From: Brevundimonas sp. Leaf363
GTDB taxonomy: Bacteria > Pseudomonadota > Alphaproteobacteria > Caulobacterales > Caulobacteraceae
Assembly (NCBI RefSeq): GCF_001424025.1
Contig: NZ_LMPZ01000002.1
Span: 1,168,702-1,232,701, forward strand
Direction: 5' to 3'
DNA length: 64,000 bases
Made by a program: the position numbers and the translations under genes. A model generated the notes under the pieces. The model did not search any database and had not been told where the DNA came from. It saw nothing but the letters and a program-made list of their open reading frames with translations. Position 1 is the first letter of the stretch. Every line of letters starts with the position of its first letter. This document shows, in pieces, positions 26,483 to 34,624 of the stretch.

Positions 26483-26620
26483 ATGATCAGCGCGCTGGAA
26501 ATCGGTTTCGCCCTTTCCGTTCCGCTTGTCGTGGCCGCCTATGTCTCGCTCCAACCCCGACCCAAACCCGTCCGAATCCGCGCGCGTGACGCTCAGCCGC
26601 GTCGCCGCACGGACGCCTGA
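26483..26620 (+). CDS. 45-residue small membrane protein ORF overlapping the ABC-F gene
   Basis: ATG at 26483, TGA at 26618-26620. AGGAGG (about 11 bases upstream) is one of the best Shine-Dalgarno matches in the region. The product has one hydrophobic helix (about 5-23, LEIGFALSVPLVVAAYVSL) and a basic tail (PKPVRIRARDAQPRRR). Its 3' half overlaps the first 27 codons of the ABC-F gene in another frame; only its first ~19 codons are unique. It may be a real small protein or a leader that couples translation to the ABC-F gene. Confidence 0.45.
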   Translation: MISALEIGFALSVPLVVAAYVSLQPRPKPVRIRARDAQPRRRTDA

Positions 26621-28154
26621 CGGTCGCACCCTATTTGAAAATCTGAGCCTCGCCTTCGGGCGTGAGCGCACGGGACTGGTCGGCCGGAACGGCGCGGGCA
26701 AGTCCACGCTGCTGCGCATCGTCGCGGGTGAAAGCGCCACGACCGAAGGGGCCGTCGCGCGCGCCGGATCGGTCGGCGTGCTGGCGCAACGGTTCGAGCC
26801 TGCGCCGGACGAGCGTGTGGCCGATACGCTGGGCATGGCCGAAAAGCTGGCTGTCATAGAGCGCATCACGGCGGGCCAGGGATCGGCCGACGATCTGGAC
26901 GCGGCGGACTGGATGCTGCCGGATCGCGCCGCGGCGGCGCTGGCCGAGGTCGGACTGGAGGGTCTGTCGCTGGACCAACTGACAGCGAGCCTCAGCGGCG
27001 GCGAGCAGACGCGCTTGAGGCTGGCGCGGCTGATGACCGAGGCGCCGGACCTACTCGTTCTCGATGAGCCCACCAATCACCTGGACGCCGAGGCGCGGGA
27101 CCTGGTCGCGGCGGTGTTGGGCCGATGGAAGGGCGGGGTTCTGGTCGCCAGCCATGACCGCGGCCTGCTGAACCGCATGGACCGGATCATCGAACTGTCC
27201 AGCCTGGGCGTCGCCGTCCATGGCGGCGGCTACGATCTCTACGCCGAGGCCAAGGCGGCCGAGCGCGCGGCGGCGGTCCGGGCCCTGGCCGTGGCCGAAC
27301 GGGGCGTCGAGACGTCGCGCCGCGTGGCGCGGCAAGCCGAGGAGGCCCGCGCCCGACGGGACCGCGTGGGCCGCGCCTTCGCCTCCAAGGGTTCGGAGCC
27401 GAAAATTCTGCTGGGCGCGATGGCAAGACGCGCCGAGGCCAGTGCGGGGCGCGAGACCCGCCTGGCGGACCGGGCGATGGGCGAGGCGGTGTCTGAACTC
27501 GAAATGGCCGGCGCGCGTGTCGAGCGAGTGAGAAGCCTCGACATCCCCATGCCGCCCAGCGGACTGGCGGCCGGACGCACGGCGCTGAAGCTGGCAGGCG
27601 CCGAATGGCGGTCGCCGGGCGGCCGCCGCATCGCCGGACCGATCGACCTGAGCCTGATCGGACCGGAGCGGGTGGCCGTCACGGGCGCGAACGGCGCCGG
27701 CAAATCCACCCTGCTGAAGCTGGCGGCGGGCCGTCTGTCGCCATCCGATGGCTCGGTCGAGCGACGGGTGCGGACGGCCATGCTCGACCAGGACGCAGAT
27801 GTGCTGCGGGCCGACGAGACCCTGGTTGAGGCCTTCCGCCGCCTGAACCCCGAAACGGCGCCGAACGAGGCGCGCGCGGCGCTGGCCCGCTTCCTGTTCC
27901 GCAACTCGGCGGGCGAGCGGATCGTCGGCTCGCTGTCAGGCGGCGAGCGATTGCGCGCCGCGCTGGCCTGTGTGGTCGGCGGGGCCGAGCCGGCGCAACT
28001 GTTGATCCTAGACGAGCCGACAAACCATCTGGACCTGGAATCGGTCACAGCCATCGAGGCGGCGCTGCGCGCCTGGGACGGGGCTCTGCTGGTCGTCAGC
28101 CACGACGCGGCGTTTCTGGAGGCGATCGGCGTCGAGCGCCAGATCGCGCTTTAG
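26541..28154 (+). CDS. ABC-F family ATPase
   Basis: 537 residues with two ABC domains and no membrane part. First: Walker A GRNGAGKST (48-56), signature LSGGEQTR, Walker B VLDEPTNHLD. A helical linker (about 225-330, rich in RRAEASAGRE-like segments) separates it from the second: GANGAGKST, LSGGERLR, LILDEPTNHLD. ABC-F proteins act on ribosomes, as translation factors or antibiotic-protection proteins; this one resembles the Uup-like/general group and its role is not assigned. Start ATG at 26541 lacks a good RBS; a GTG at 26586 is an alternative. Stop interlocks with the EAL gene (TTAG). Confidence 0.9.
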   Translation: MSRSNPDPNPSESARVTLSRVAARTPDGRTLFENLSLAFGRERTGLVGRNGAGKSTLLRIVAGESATTEGAVARAGSVGVLAQRFEPAPDERVADTLGMAEKLAVIERITAGQGSADDLDAADWMLPDRAAAALAEVGLEGLSLDQLTASLSGGEQTRLRLARLMTEAPDLLVLDEPTNHLDAEARDLVAAVLGRWKGGVLVASHDRGLLNRMDRIIELSSLGVAVHGGGYDLYAEAKAAERAAAVRALAVAERGVETSRRVARQAEEARARRDRVGRAFASKGSEPKILLGAMARRAEASAGRETRLADRAMGEAVSELEMAGARVERVRSLDIPMPPSGLAAGRTALKLAGAEWRSPGGRRIAGPIDLSLIGPERVAVTGANGAGKSTLLKLAAGRLSPSDGSVERRVRTAMLDQDADVLRADETLVEAFRRLNPETAPNEARAALARFLFRNSAGERIVGSLSGGERLRAALACVVGGAEPAQLLILDEPTNHLDLESVTAIEAALRAWDGALLVVSHDAAFLEAIGVERQIAL

Positions 28155-29722
28155 CCCCAGGCCTCGACGGCGCCCTTGCGGCGAACGGGCAGGGCGGCGA
28201 TCGTGGTGCGGGGTTCGGCCTCCGGGCGGCCGAACAGCCAGCCTTGGCCGTATCCGACACCCAGCGACTGCAGCGCCGTCGCTGCCTCTTCGGTCTCGAC
28301 CATCTCGGCGATCGTCTCCAAGCCCATCGATTGGCACAGCTCGACCATCGAGCGGATCATGGTGCGGGCGCGCGGATCGCCGGCCAGATCGCGGACGAAG
28401 CCGCCGTCGATCTTCACTGCATCGACCGAAAGCCGCTGGAGATAGGTGAAGGAGGCCGCGCCCACGCCGAAGTCATCGATGCAGACCGTCACGCCCGAAC
28501 CACGCAGGGCCGCGATCCGCCGATTGGCCGCGTCGATGTCGGCCAGGGCCGCCGTCTCCGTGATCTCGATGATCAGCCGCTGGCGATCCCTGGGATTGGC
28601 CGCGGTCATCCGCAACACGGCGTCGACATAGCTGTCGCTGGCCAGGGAGCCGGCCGAGATGTTGACCGCCACCTTCAGCAGGCCCGAACCCGGGCGCTTC
28701 ATCCGGCCCAAGGCCTTTTCGACCACGGCCAGGTCGAAGCCCTCGATCAGGGCCAGTTCCTCGGCCATGTGGATGCGGCTGGCCGGGCCGGCTGTGTCGC
28801 CGGGGAAGCGGGCCAGGGCCTCGAAATGATGGACTGCACGCGAATCGAGATCGACGATCGGCTGATAGTGGAGGGCGAAATCGCGACCGCGCACCATGGC
28901 GCGGAAGCCCTCGGCCTCCTTCAACGTCTGTTTCAGTGACTGCGAGAAGGTCTTGTCCGGCTCGGCCATGCCGCCGTCCTTCAGACAGCTTTCGATGGCG
29001 AAGCGCAGGGCGCGGAGCGCGCACAACGGCGGGGCCCCGACGGGGATCGCGGTCGACACTTCTCCGGCGTTCAGTTCGACGCCTTCGCGCTGGGCGGCCT
29101 CGTTCAGCTCTGCGGCGATGTCGCGTGCGTCGCCCGCCAGTCGCAGAAGGGCGTAGTGCATGGGCGAGAGCCTGGCCGCGCCGCCGCCGCCGATCGAGGC
29201 GTCCTGCAGCGTCGAAGCGATCATACGCCCCACCTCGGCGCTCTCGCCTGCCTCGGCCGACAGGGTGACGAAGCTGAGCGTCAGATCCGGATCGCGCGGC
29301 CGTTCCGCGAACAGGCGGTCCGCTTCGATCATGAAGCCGGAGACGTCCAGCAGCGGCACAGGTTCATGCGCGATCTCGGCGATGGCCGGGCCCAGATAGG
29401 CGATGGCGTAAGAGATGGCCGGGGCCAGTTCCGGGACGCTGAACGCGCGCACCCGGCAGCGACGAACGCGGCCGTCGATGCATCGGATCAGGGCTTCGCA
29501 TTCTTCGGAACGGCGTCCTGGACCCGAGGGGCAGGCGCGCTCGAGCACCTGGCGCCCATCCTTGAACAGGTCGCTGAAGCGGGAGCCTGTCCAGGAGGCC
29601 GCGGACTCGTCGCCCGGCGCGGCGCCCAGAGCCATGGACACGCACCCGTCCGCGCCCACCTCGACGAGCGCGTCGGCGGCGGCGAACGCGAGGCCGAGAA
29701 GACGCGCCTTGAAGTTCATCAT
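28151..29722 (-). CDS. EAL-domain cyclic-di-GMP phosphodiesterase (flagellar operon)
   Basis: 523 residues. The EAL domain (about 270-510) has the residues expected of an active enzyme: HHFEALARFP, VNISAGSL, IIEITE, IDDFGVG, KIDGGFV, ETIAEMVE and GYGQGWLFG. It would hydrolyse c-di-GMP, which in Caulobacterales promotes swimming over surface attachment. The N-terminal ~120 residues look PAS-like (ADALVEVGADGCVSM); 120-260 is a helical region of unknown role. No membrane helix. It begins 33 bases after flbY, as if last in the flgI-cheL-flbY operon. It is not TipF, which has an N-terminal membrane anchor and coiled coil. Confidence 0.88.
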   Translation of the reverse strand: MMNFKARLLGLAFAAADALVEVGADGCVSMALGAAPGDESAASWTGSRFSDLFKDGRQVLERACPSGPGRRSEECEALIRCIDGRVRRCRVRAFSVPELAPAISYAIAYLGPAIAEIAHEPVPLLDVSGFMIEADRLFAERPRDPDLTLSFVTLSAEAGESAEVGRMIASTLQDASIGGGGAARLSPMHYALLRLAGDARDIAAELNEAAQREGVELNAGEVSTAIPVGAPPLCALRALRFAIESCLKDGGMAEPDKTFSQSLKQTLKEAEGFRAMVRGRDFALHYQPIVDLDSRAVHHFEALARFPGDTAGPASRIHMAEELALIEGFDLAVVEKALGRMKRPGSGLLKVAVNISAGSLASDSYVDAVLRMTAANPRDRQRLIIEITETAALADIDAANRRIAALRGSGVTVCIDDFGVGAASFTYLQRLSVDAVKIDGGFVRDLAGDPRARTMIRSMVELCQSMGLETIAEMVETEEAATALQSLGVGYGQGWLFGRPEAEPRTTIAALPVRRKGAVEAWG

Positions 29723-29755
29723 CCGCCACCTTGGCGGTGACAGGTTAAAATCGTG

Positions 29756-30196
29756 TCAGGCCGAGCGGTTAAGCGCGAAGGCGCGGCCGTCGGCGGTGTT
29801 CGCCTGACCGCTGGCGCCATAGGCCGAGGCCGGGGTTCGCTGGGCGGCGACTTCCGCGGCGATGGTCTTGACCAGGCCCTCGGAAATCACGCGCGCGGCC
29901 TCGACCGCCAGTGCGTGACGCGTGACGACGGCGTCAAAGGCGCGGGTCGCCTCGATGAGCGCCTGACGATCCGCCTTGGGGGCCGCAGACAGCAGGGCGG
30001 GGTTCGCCTTGATCTGCGCGCTCTCGCGCCGATAATTATTGGCCAGATCCTGAGTTCGCAGCGCACTGGCGGCGACGTCTTGCGGACGGCGCGCCTCGAA
30101 CGCGGCCAGCTCCATCGACAGGCGCTCGGTCAGTTCGAGCGTTAGCGCTTTCAGCGCCCGCACCCGGCCGGCGGCCAGTTCGGCTTCGGTGCTCAT
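29756..30196 (-). CDS. flbY: Flagellar protein FlbY (FlgN-like)
   Basis: 146 residues, mostly helical and coiled-coil-like (AAGRVRALKALTLELTERLS, RTQDLANNYRRESAQIKANP). The composition and its place after flgI and cheL match FlbY of Caulobacter, a flagellar basal-body-associated protein with FlgN-chaperone-like character. ATG at 30196 overlaps the cheL stop (ATGA). The name rests on gene order plus family resemblance, so the symbol is moderately certain. Confidence 0.65.
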   Translation of the reverse strand: MSTEAELAAGRVRALKALTLELTERLSMELAAFEARRPQDVAASALRTQDLANNYRRESAQIKANPALLSAAPKADRQALIEATRAFDAVVTRHALAVEAARVISEGLVKTIAAEVAAQRTPASAYGASGQANTADGRAFALNRSA

Positions 30197-30498
30197 GCCC
30201 GCTGCTCCTGCATCTTGATCATTTCGGCCATTACGGTGTCGGCCAGGCCGACGCCGCCGGCCTTGACCGTCTGCTTGGCCATGGCGTCGATCATGAAGCT
30301 GCGCCAGGTCTGCTCGGCGTCGCCGCCGCCGAACGGACCGTCGGTCGACAGGCCCTGGAACATCGGCTTCAGCATCTCGGACAGGAAGGAGGCTTCGAAG
30401 GACTCGGCCGTCGCGCGCATGCGATCGCTGTTGGCGTTCGGGGCAGGCGTGACGGGACGCAGCAAGTCGGTGGAGACGGTCAGGTCGCTCATTCTCAC
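30193..30498 (-). CDS. cheL: Rod-binding protein (CheL/FlgJ N-terminal type)
   Basis: 101 residues. The family core (AESFEASFLSEMLKPMFQGL, GGGDAEQTWRSFMIDAMAKQ, GLADTVMAEM) is that of the rod-assembly domain found at the N-terminus of FlgJ. It lacks the peptidoglycan-hydrolase half, as in the Caulobacter protein called CheL. It should help flagellar rod assembly in the periplasm. ATG overlaps the flgI stop (ATGA) and its own stop overlaps flbY. Confidence 0.88.
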   Translation of the reverse strand: MRMSDLTVSTDLLRPVTPAPNANSDRMRATAESFEASFLSEMLKPMFQGLSTDGPFGGGDAEQTWRSFMIDAMAKQTVKAGGVGLADTVMAEMIKMQEQRA

Positions 30499-31607
30499 AT
30501 CACCTCGATGTCGGCCTGCAGGGCCCCGGCGGCCTTGATGGCCTGCAGGATGGAGATCATGTCGCGCGGGCTGACGCCCAGGGCGTTCAGGCCGTTGACC
30601 AGGGTGGACAGCGAGGCGCCGCCGTTCACGATCCGCATCTGACGACCCAGCTCCTCCTCGACGTTGACGGTGGAGTCCGGGACCACGACCGTTTGTCCGT
30701 TGCTGAAGGGCTCCGGCTGGCTGACCAGCGGGGTCTCCTGCACCGAGATCGTCAGGTTGCCCTGGGCGATGGCGACGGTGGAGACGCGGACGGCCTCGCC
30801 CATGACGATCACGCCGTTGACCTCGTCGATGATGACCTTGGCCGGGGCGTCGACGGCGACGGACAGGTTCTCGACGCGGCTGATGAAGCCGGCCATGTTC
30901 ATCTGGGCCGGCGAGCGCAGGGTCACCACGGTGCCGTTCTCGGCGAAGGCGCTGTTCGGATAAACCTGGTTGATGGCGCCGGCGACGCGCTGGGCGGTCG
31001 TGAAGTCCGGGTTACGCAGGGTCAGGCGGACCTGGCTCATGTTGGCCAGCTGGAAGCCGGTCTCACGTTCGACCACGCCGCCCGAGGCGATGCGGCCGGC
31101 GGTCGGCACGCCGCGCGTGACCGAGGAGCCAGAGCCGCCCGAGGCCGACACGGCGCCGGTCTGCACCGAGCCCTGACCGACGGCGTAGATCTCGCCGTCC
31201 GCCCCTTGCAGGCTGGTGACCAGCAGCGTGCCGCCCAGCAGGCTCTTGGCGTCGCCCATGGTCGAGACCGACACGTCGATGCGCGATCCGGCCGTCGCGA
31301 AGGCGGGCAGGTCGGCCGTCACCATGACCGCGGCCATGTTCTTGGTGTTGGCGTTGGCGCCGCGGATATTGACGCCCAGTCGCTCCATCATCCCCTCCAG
31401 GGACTGTCGGGTGAAGGGCGAGTTGCGCAAGGAATCGCCGGTGCCGTTCAGGCCGACCACCAGTCCGTATCCGACCAGCTGGTTGGTACGGACGCCCTCG
31501 ATCGAGGCGATGTCCTTGATCCGCGACTGCGCGTCGGCGGCGCCGGGCGTCAGGCACAGGACCGCCGCGGCGAGCGGGGCGAGAACGGCGGCTAGGAATC
31601 TTTGCAT
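30495..31607 (-). CDS. flgI: Flagellar P-ring protein FlgI
   Basis: 370 residues, family-typical. FlgI forms the periplasmic P-ring around the flagellar rod. A signal peptide (about 1-26, ending AADA) precedes the diagnostic RIKDIASIEGVRTNQLVGYG and GLNGTGD. GGTLLVTSLQGADG and the C-terminal NALGVSPRDMISILQAIKAA complete the match. ATG at 31607 gives the signal peptide; the upstream extension to 31787 does not. First gene of the flgI-cheL-flbY (and perhaps EAL) operon, divergent from fliX and preceded by a candidate sigma-54 promoter. Confidence 0.97.
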   Translation of the reverse strand: MQRFLAAVLAPLAAAVLCLTPGAADAQSRIKDIASIEGVRTNQLVGYGLVVGLNGTGDSLRNSPFTRQSLEGMMERLGVNIRGANANTKNMAAVMVTADLPAFATAGSRIDVSVSTMGDAKSLLGGTLLVTSLQGADGEIYAVGQGSVQTGAVSASGGSGSSVTRGVPTAGRIASGGVVERETGFQLANMSQVRLTLRNPDFTTAQRVAGAINQVYPNSAFAENGTVVTLRSPAQMNMAGFISRVENLSVAVDAPAKVIIDEVNGVIVMGEAVRVSTVAIAQGNLTISVQETPLVSQPEPFSNGQTVVVPDSTVNVEEELGRQMRIVNGGASLSTLVNGLNALGVSPRDMISILQAIKAAGALQADIEVM

Positions 31608-31644
31608 GGCGTGGGCCTGAAACAACATCTGCGCAATGTTCCGC

Positions 31645-31661
31645 ATGCCAGAGCCGTGCCG
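31645..31661 (-). promoter_or_regulatory. Candidate sigma-54 promoter of the flgI operon
   Basis: On the minus strand the sequence CGGCACGGCTCTGGCAT matches the sigma-54 pattern TGGCACG-N4-TTGCW with GG and GC correctly 12 bases apart and only two mismatches (C for T at the start, G for T in the -12 element). Transcription would begin about 25 bases before the flgI ATG. Sigma-54 driving late flagellar genes is established in Caulobacter. Confidence 0.6.
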
Positions 31662-31793
31662 CTGATAAAATCCAGCGAAAACAATGGAGGGGAGTGGCCG
31701 TGGCGTCGCAAGGTCGGCAGATTTCGCCGGGGCGTTAACCAAACGGTCAGTCCCTGCCGCCAAAGCTCCGGGAATGACTGGGAGCACGTTCCA

Positions 31794-32219
31794 ATGAAGG
31801 TCTCAGGTCCGTCAGGCGCCGGGGCGACCCGTGCGGGAACGCCGGCCCGCGCCGCCGGCGCCGGTTTCAGCGTTCCGCAGACGGGCGCGGCGCCGGCCGC
31901 TTCCAGCGCTGCGCCCGCCAATGCGGCGTCGGGCATCGCCGGCCTGTCGGCGTTGATGGCCTTGCAGGGCGTGGAGACGGCGACCGAGCGGCGGCGTCGC
32001 GCGTTCCGGCGCGGCGCGGGTCTGCTGGACCGCCTGGACGATCTGAAGCTGGCGCTGCTGGCGGGCGAGAGCGGGCAGGCGACGCTGGAGCGGCTGTCGC
32101 GCGATCTGCGGGAGGACATGCCCGACGATCTGGACGCCGGCCTGGCCGGGGTGTTGCAGCAGATCGATCTGCGCGCTCAGGTCGAACTGGCCAAGGCCGA
32201 GGGCCGTTCGCCCCGTTGA
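31794..32219 (+). CDS. fliX: Flagellar assembly regulator FliX
   Basis: 141 residues. FliX works with the enhancer-binding protein FlbD to couple flagellar class III/IV transcription to basal-body assembly in Caulobacter. The start MKVSGPSG and the C-terminal RRRRAFRRGAGLLDRLDDLK with REDMPDDLDAGLAGVLQQID match FliX. The N-terminal third is Ala/Pro-rich and probably flexible. ATG at 31794 was chosen because the upstream extension is the antisense of flgI. A TTAACC half-site (31735) that might be bound by CtrA lies upstream, without a good second half. Confidence 0.9.
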   Translation: MKVSGPSGAGATRAGTPARAAGAGFSVPQTGAAPAASSAAPANAASGIAGLSALMALQGVETATERRRRAFRRGAGLLDRLDDLKLALLAGESGQATLERLSRDLREDMPDDLDAGLAGVLQQIDLRAQVELAKAEGRSPR

Positions 32220-32327
32220 CACGAAATTCGCCTGTAGTTTCCGTAATTCACGCGGTCAGAGTGATGAGGAAATGTCACGTCGTGGAACAGAGACCAAGCT
32301 TTGCCGATCCTGAACGCGCGAACGGCG

Positions 32328-32356
32328 TTGCGGGGACTCGCCGCTCTCCATATACC
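32328..32356 (+). promoter_or_regulatory. Probable housekeeping promoter of dksA
   Basis: TTGCGG (32328-32333), a 17-base spacer and TATACC (32351-32356) give a good sigma-70-type match. The start point would fall about 20 bases before the dksA ATG at 32383, leaving a short leader with a G-rich Shine-Dalgarno run. Confidence 0.5.
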
Positions 32357-32382
32357 GCGATCGTGTCCAGGGGGGCGTGACT

Positions 32383-32832
32383 ATGAGCGTGGGTGCGATG
32401 AACGCATTGGCGTCTAAGGCTTTCGAAGCGCCGGTCGTGTACCGGCCGTCGGACGCCGAACCGTTCATGAATGAACGTCAGCTGGCCTACTTCAAGGCCA
32501 AGCTTCTGGCCTGGAAGGACGACATCCTGCGTGAATCGCGCGGCACCGTCGTCAATCTGAAGGCCGAGACCGAGAACCATCCCGACCTGGTCGATCGTGC
32601 ATCGTCCGAGTCCGATCGGGCGCTGGAGCTTCGGACCCGTGACCGGCAGCGCAAGCTGATCTCCAAGATCGACGAGGCCCTGCGCCGGATCGAGGACGGC
32701 TCCTACGGCTTCTGCGAGGACACCGGCGAGCCGATCGGCCTGGGACGACTGGAGGCCCGGCCGACCGCGACCTTGTCGGTCGAGGCACAGGAACGCCACG
32801 AACGCCGCGAACGCGTCCACCGCGACGACTGA
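32383..32832 (+). CDS. dksA: RNA polymerase-binding transcription factor DksA (one-cysteine form)
   Basis: 149 residues. DksA enters the RNA polymerase secondary channel and potentiates ppGpp. The coiled coil spans about 33-105 with the tip motif D68-x-x-D71-x-A73 intact. The zinc-finger fold is present (GFCEDTGEPIGLGRLEARP) but only the first cysteine remains; the positions of the other ligands are Thr, Ser and Ala-type residues (TATLSVEAQ). Cys-poor DksA is common in Alphaproteobacteria and some such proteins work without zinc. ATG at 32383 is preceded by a G-rich run; a GTG lies two codons earlier. Confidence 0.94.
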   Translation: MSVGAMNALASKAFEAPVVYRPSDAEPFMNERQLAYFKAKLLAWKDDILRESRGTVVNLKAETENHPDLVDRASSESDRALELRTRDRQRKLISKIDEALRRIEDGSYGFCEDTGEPIGLGRLEARPTATLSVEAQERHERRERVHRDD

Positions 32833-32911
32833 CGCGGACTCGGCCCGCTCTAGCTTGACTTGAGGCGCCTTGAGGGCGACCTACGCGCCTCGATTTCGAA
32901 GGCCGCCTCTC

Positions 32912-34261
32912 ATGTCCGTCAAGGTTCGTTTCGCCCCGTCGCCCACGGGCAAGCTGCACGTCGGCAACGTCCGCACCGCGCTTGTGAATTGGCTGTTCGC
33001 GAAAGGGCAGGGCGGGCAGTTCGTCCTGCGCATCGACGACACCGACGTGGCGCGCTCCACGCCTGAGTTCGAGCAGGGCATCGAGGACGACCTGCGCTGG
33101 CTGGGCCTGGTCTGGGACCAGCGCGAGAACCAGTCCAAGCGGTTCGACCGTTATGAGGCCGCCGCTGCGAAGCTGAAGGCCGACGGGCGGCTCTACGCTT
33201 GCTACGAAACGTCCGAAGAGCTGGATCGCCGTCGCAAAGTGCAGCTGTCGCGCGGCCAGCCGCCGATCTACGACCGCGCGGGCCTGGCGCTGACCGACGC
33301 CGAGAAATCAGCCTACGAGGCCGAGGGCCGCCGTCCGCACTGGCGCTTCAAGCTGGAAGGCCGCCGCGTCGCCTGGGAGGACCTGGCGCGCGGCCATGCC
33401 GAGGTCGACACGGCCTCGATGTCCGACCCGGTCCTGATCCGCGAGGACGGTCTGTTTCTCTACACCTTGCCGTCGGTGGTGGACGACATCGACATGGGCA
33501 TCACCCATGTGATCCGGGGCGAGGATCACGTCACCAACACCGGCGCCCAGATCGACATCTTCGAGGCGCTGCTCAAGGATTCTGGGGGCGGCCCGACGCC
33601 CGGTTTCGCGCACATGCCGCTGCTGGTCGGTGAGGACGGCTCGGCCCTGTCCAAGCGGCTCGGCTCGCTGTCGATCAGCGACATGCGCGACCAGGGCTAT
33701 GAGCCCATCGCCATCACCAGCCACCTGGGCCGCATCGGCACGTCCGACCCGCTGGACGTCGCGCCGTCGATCGAGGCGCTGGGTGAAGGGTTCAGCTTCT
33801 CCAAGATGGGCCGGTCGCCCGCGCGCTACGATGTCGCCGACCTGGACCGTCTGAACGCCCAGGCGCTGCATGGTCTGTCGTACGCCGACGCCCAGCCGCG
33901 TCTGGCGGCGGCGGGCGCCGACCTGGGCGAGGCCTTCTGGGATGTGGTGCGACCGAACCTGCAGAAGTTCGCCGATGTGTATGAAATGGCGCGGATCGTC
34001 GTCGGCCCGGTCACGCCGGTGATCGAGGATGCGGCGTTCGCCAGGGCCGCACTGAATCTTCTGCCGGAGGTGATCGACGCGGGCGCGTGGTCGGCCTGGA
34101 CCCAGGCGGTGAAGGAGCAGACCGGCGCCAAGGGCAAGGCCCTGTTCATGCCGCTGCGTCTGGCGATCACGGGGCAGGCGCACGGGCCTGACATGGCGAT
34201 GATGGCGCCGCTGATCGGGCGGGAGCGCATCGCCCAGAGGTTGGCGGGCGAGACGGCCTGA
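32912..34261 (+). CDS. gltX: Glutamyl-tRNA synthetase
   Basis: 449 residues. Attaches glutamate to tRNA-Glu. The class I motifs are RFAPSPTGKLHVGNVRTALV (HIGH equivalent HVGN) and SALSKRLGS (KMSKS equivalent). IDDTDVARS and RGEDHVTNTGAQ are the glutamate and tRNA-binding blocks. The zinc-binding cysteines of E. coli GltX are not seen. Alphaproteobacteria often carry two GluRS genes with different tRNA preference; this could be either. ATG at 32912 (MSVKVRFAP) was preferred to the 14-codon extension. Confidence 0.93.
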   Translation: MSVKVRFAPSPTGKLHVGNVRTALVNWLFAKGQGGQFVLRIDDTDVARSTPEFEQGIEDDLRWLGLVWDQRENQSKRFDRYEAAAAKLKADGRLYACYETSEELDRRRKVQLSRGQPPIYDRAGLALTDAEKSAYEAEGRRPHWRFKLEGRRVAWEDLARGHAEVDTASMSDPVLIREDGLFLYTLPSVVDDIDMGITHVIRGEDHVTNTGAQIDIFEALLKDSGGGPTPGFAHMPLLVGEDGSALSKRLGSLSISDMRDQGYEPIAITSHLGRIGTSDPLDVAPSIEALGEGFSFSKMGRSPARYDVADLDRLNAQALHGLSYADAQPRLAAAGADLGEAFWDVVRPNLQKFADVYEMARIVVGPVTPVIEDAAFARAALNLLPEVIDAGAWSAWTQAVKEQTGAKGKALFMPLRLAITGQAHGPDMAMMAPLIGRERIAQRLAGETA

Positions 34262-34285
34262 GCCGCCTCGCCGCCGTTCGGCTGA

Positions 34286-34582
34286 TCAGCCGGCGTTGCA
34301 GGTCGCCAGATCGGCGTCCGACAGCGTGACGCCCTTGTAGGTAAAGGCGCTGACCGCGCCGAGACGCGCCACCGCACGGCGGCAGGCGCGCGTGGCCGGC
34401 TGGCTGGCGCCGCCCGTGGCGGTGCAGGTGGCCCCCTCGCAACGCCAGGCGGCGCCGTCGATGACGGTGGTGCGGCTCGGCGCCGTGGCGGCGTCCGCCA
34501 GCGACAGAGTGGTGGTGGTCGAACTTTGGGCGAAGGCGGGGGCGGCCGCGAACAGCGCGGCGGCGATCAGGAAGGCGCGCAT
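34286..34582 (-). CDS. Small secreted protein with three cysteines
   Basis: 98 residues. The first ~19 (RAFLIAAALFAAAPAFAQ) are a signal peptide with AFA cleavage. The mature part has a compact block AAWRCEGATCTATGGASQ, then RACRRAVARLGAVSAFTYKG and ends with DLATCNAG. This pattern occurs in a small Caulobacterales family of exported proteins without known function. It ends 24 bases after gltX, convergent. A dyad that could be an operator lies upstream. Confidence 0.75.
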   Translation of the reverse strand: MRAFLIAAALFAAAPAFAQSSTTTTLSLADAATAPSRTTVIDGAAWRCEGATCTATGGASQPATRACRRAVARLGAVSAFTYKGVTLSDADLATCNAG

Positions 34583-34601
34583 GGCGGATCTCCGATAGGA
34601 A

Positions 34602-34624
34602 GTGCGTCCACAATCAGGACGCAC
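34602..34624 (-). promoter_or_regulatory. Perfect dyad upstream of the small secreted protein gene
   Basis: GTGCGTCC and GGACGCAC are exact inverted repeats with a 7-base spacer, 20 bases before the ATG at 34582. A consensus -35 TTGACA lies at 34649-34654 on the same strand, though no good -10 follows. The dyad sits where a repressor site or a leader hairpin would act. Confidence 0.4.

Noticed and set aside
31735..31749. CtrA box (TTAA-N7-TTAA) upstream of fliX
   Set aside because: The first half is present (TTAACC) but the second reads GTCA, two mismatches from TTAA; other TTAACC half-sites in the window were equally incomplete.
32220..32382. ncRNA or leader peptide upstream of dksA
   Set aside because: No hairpin with a T-run and no ORF with an RBS; only a promoter-like pair is convincing.
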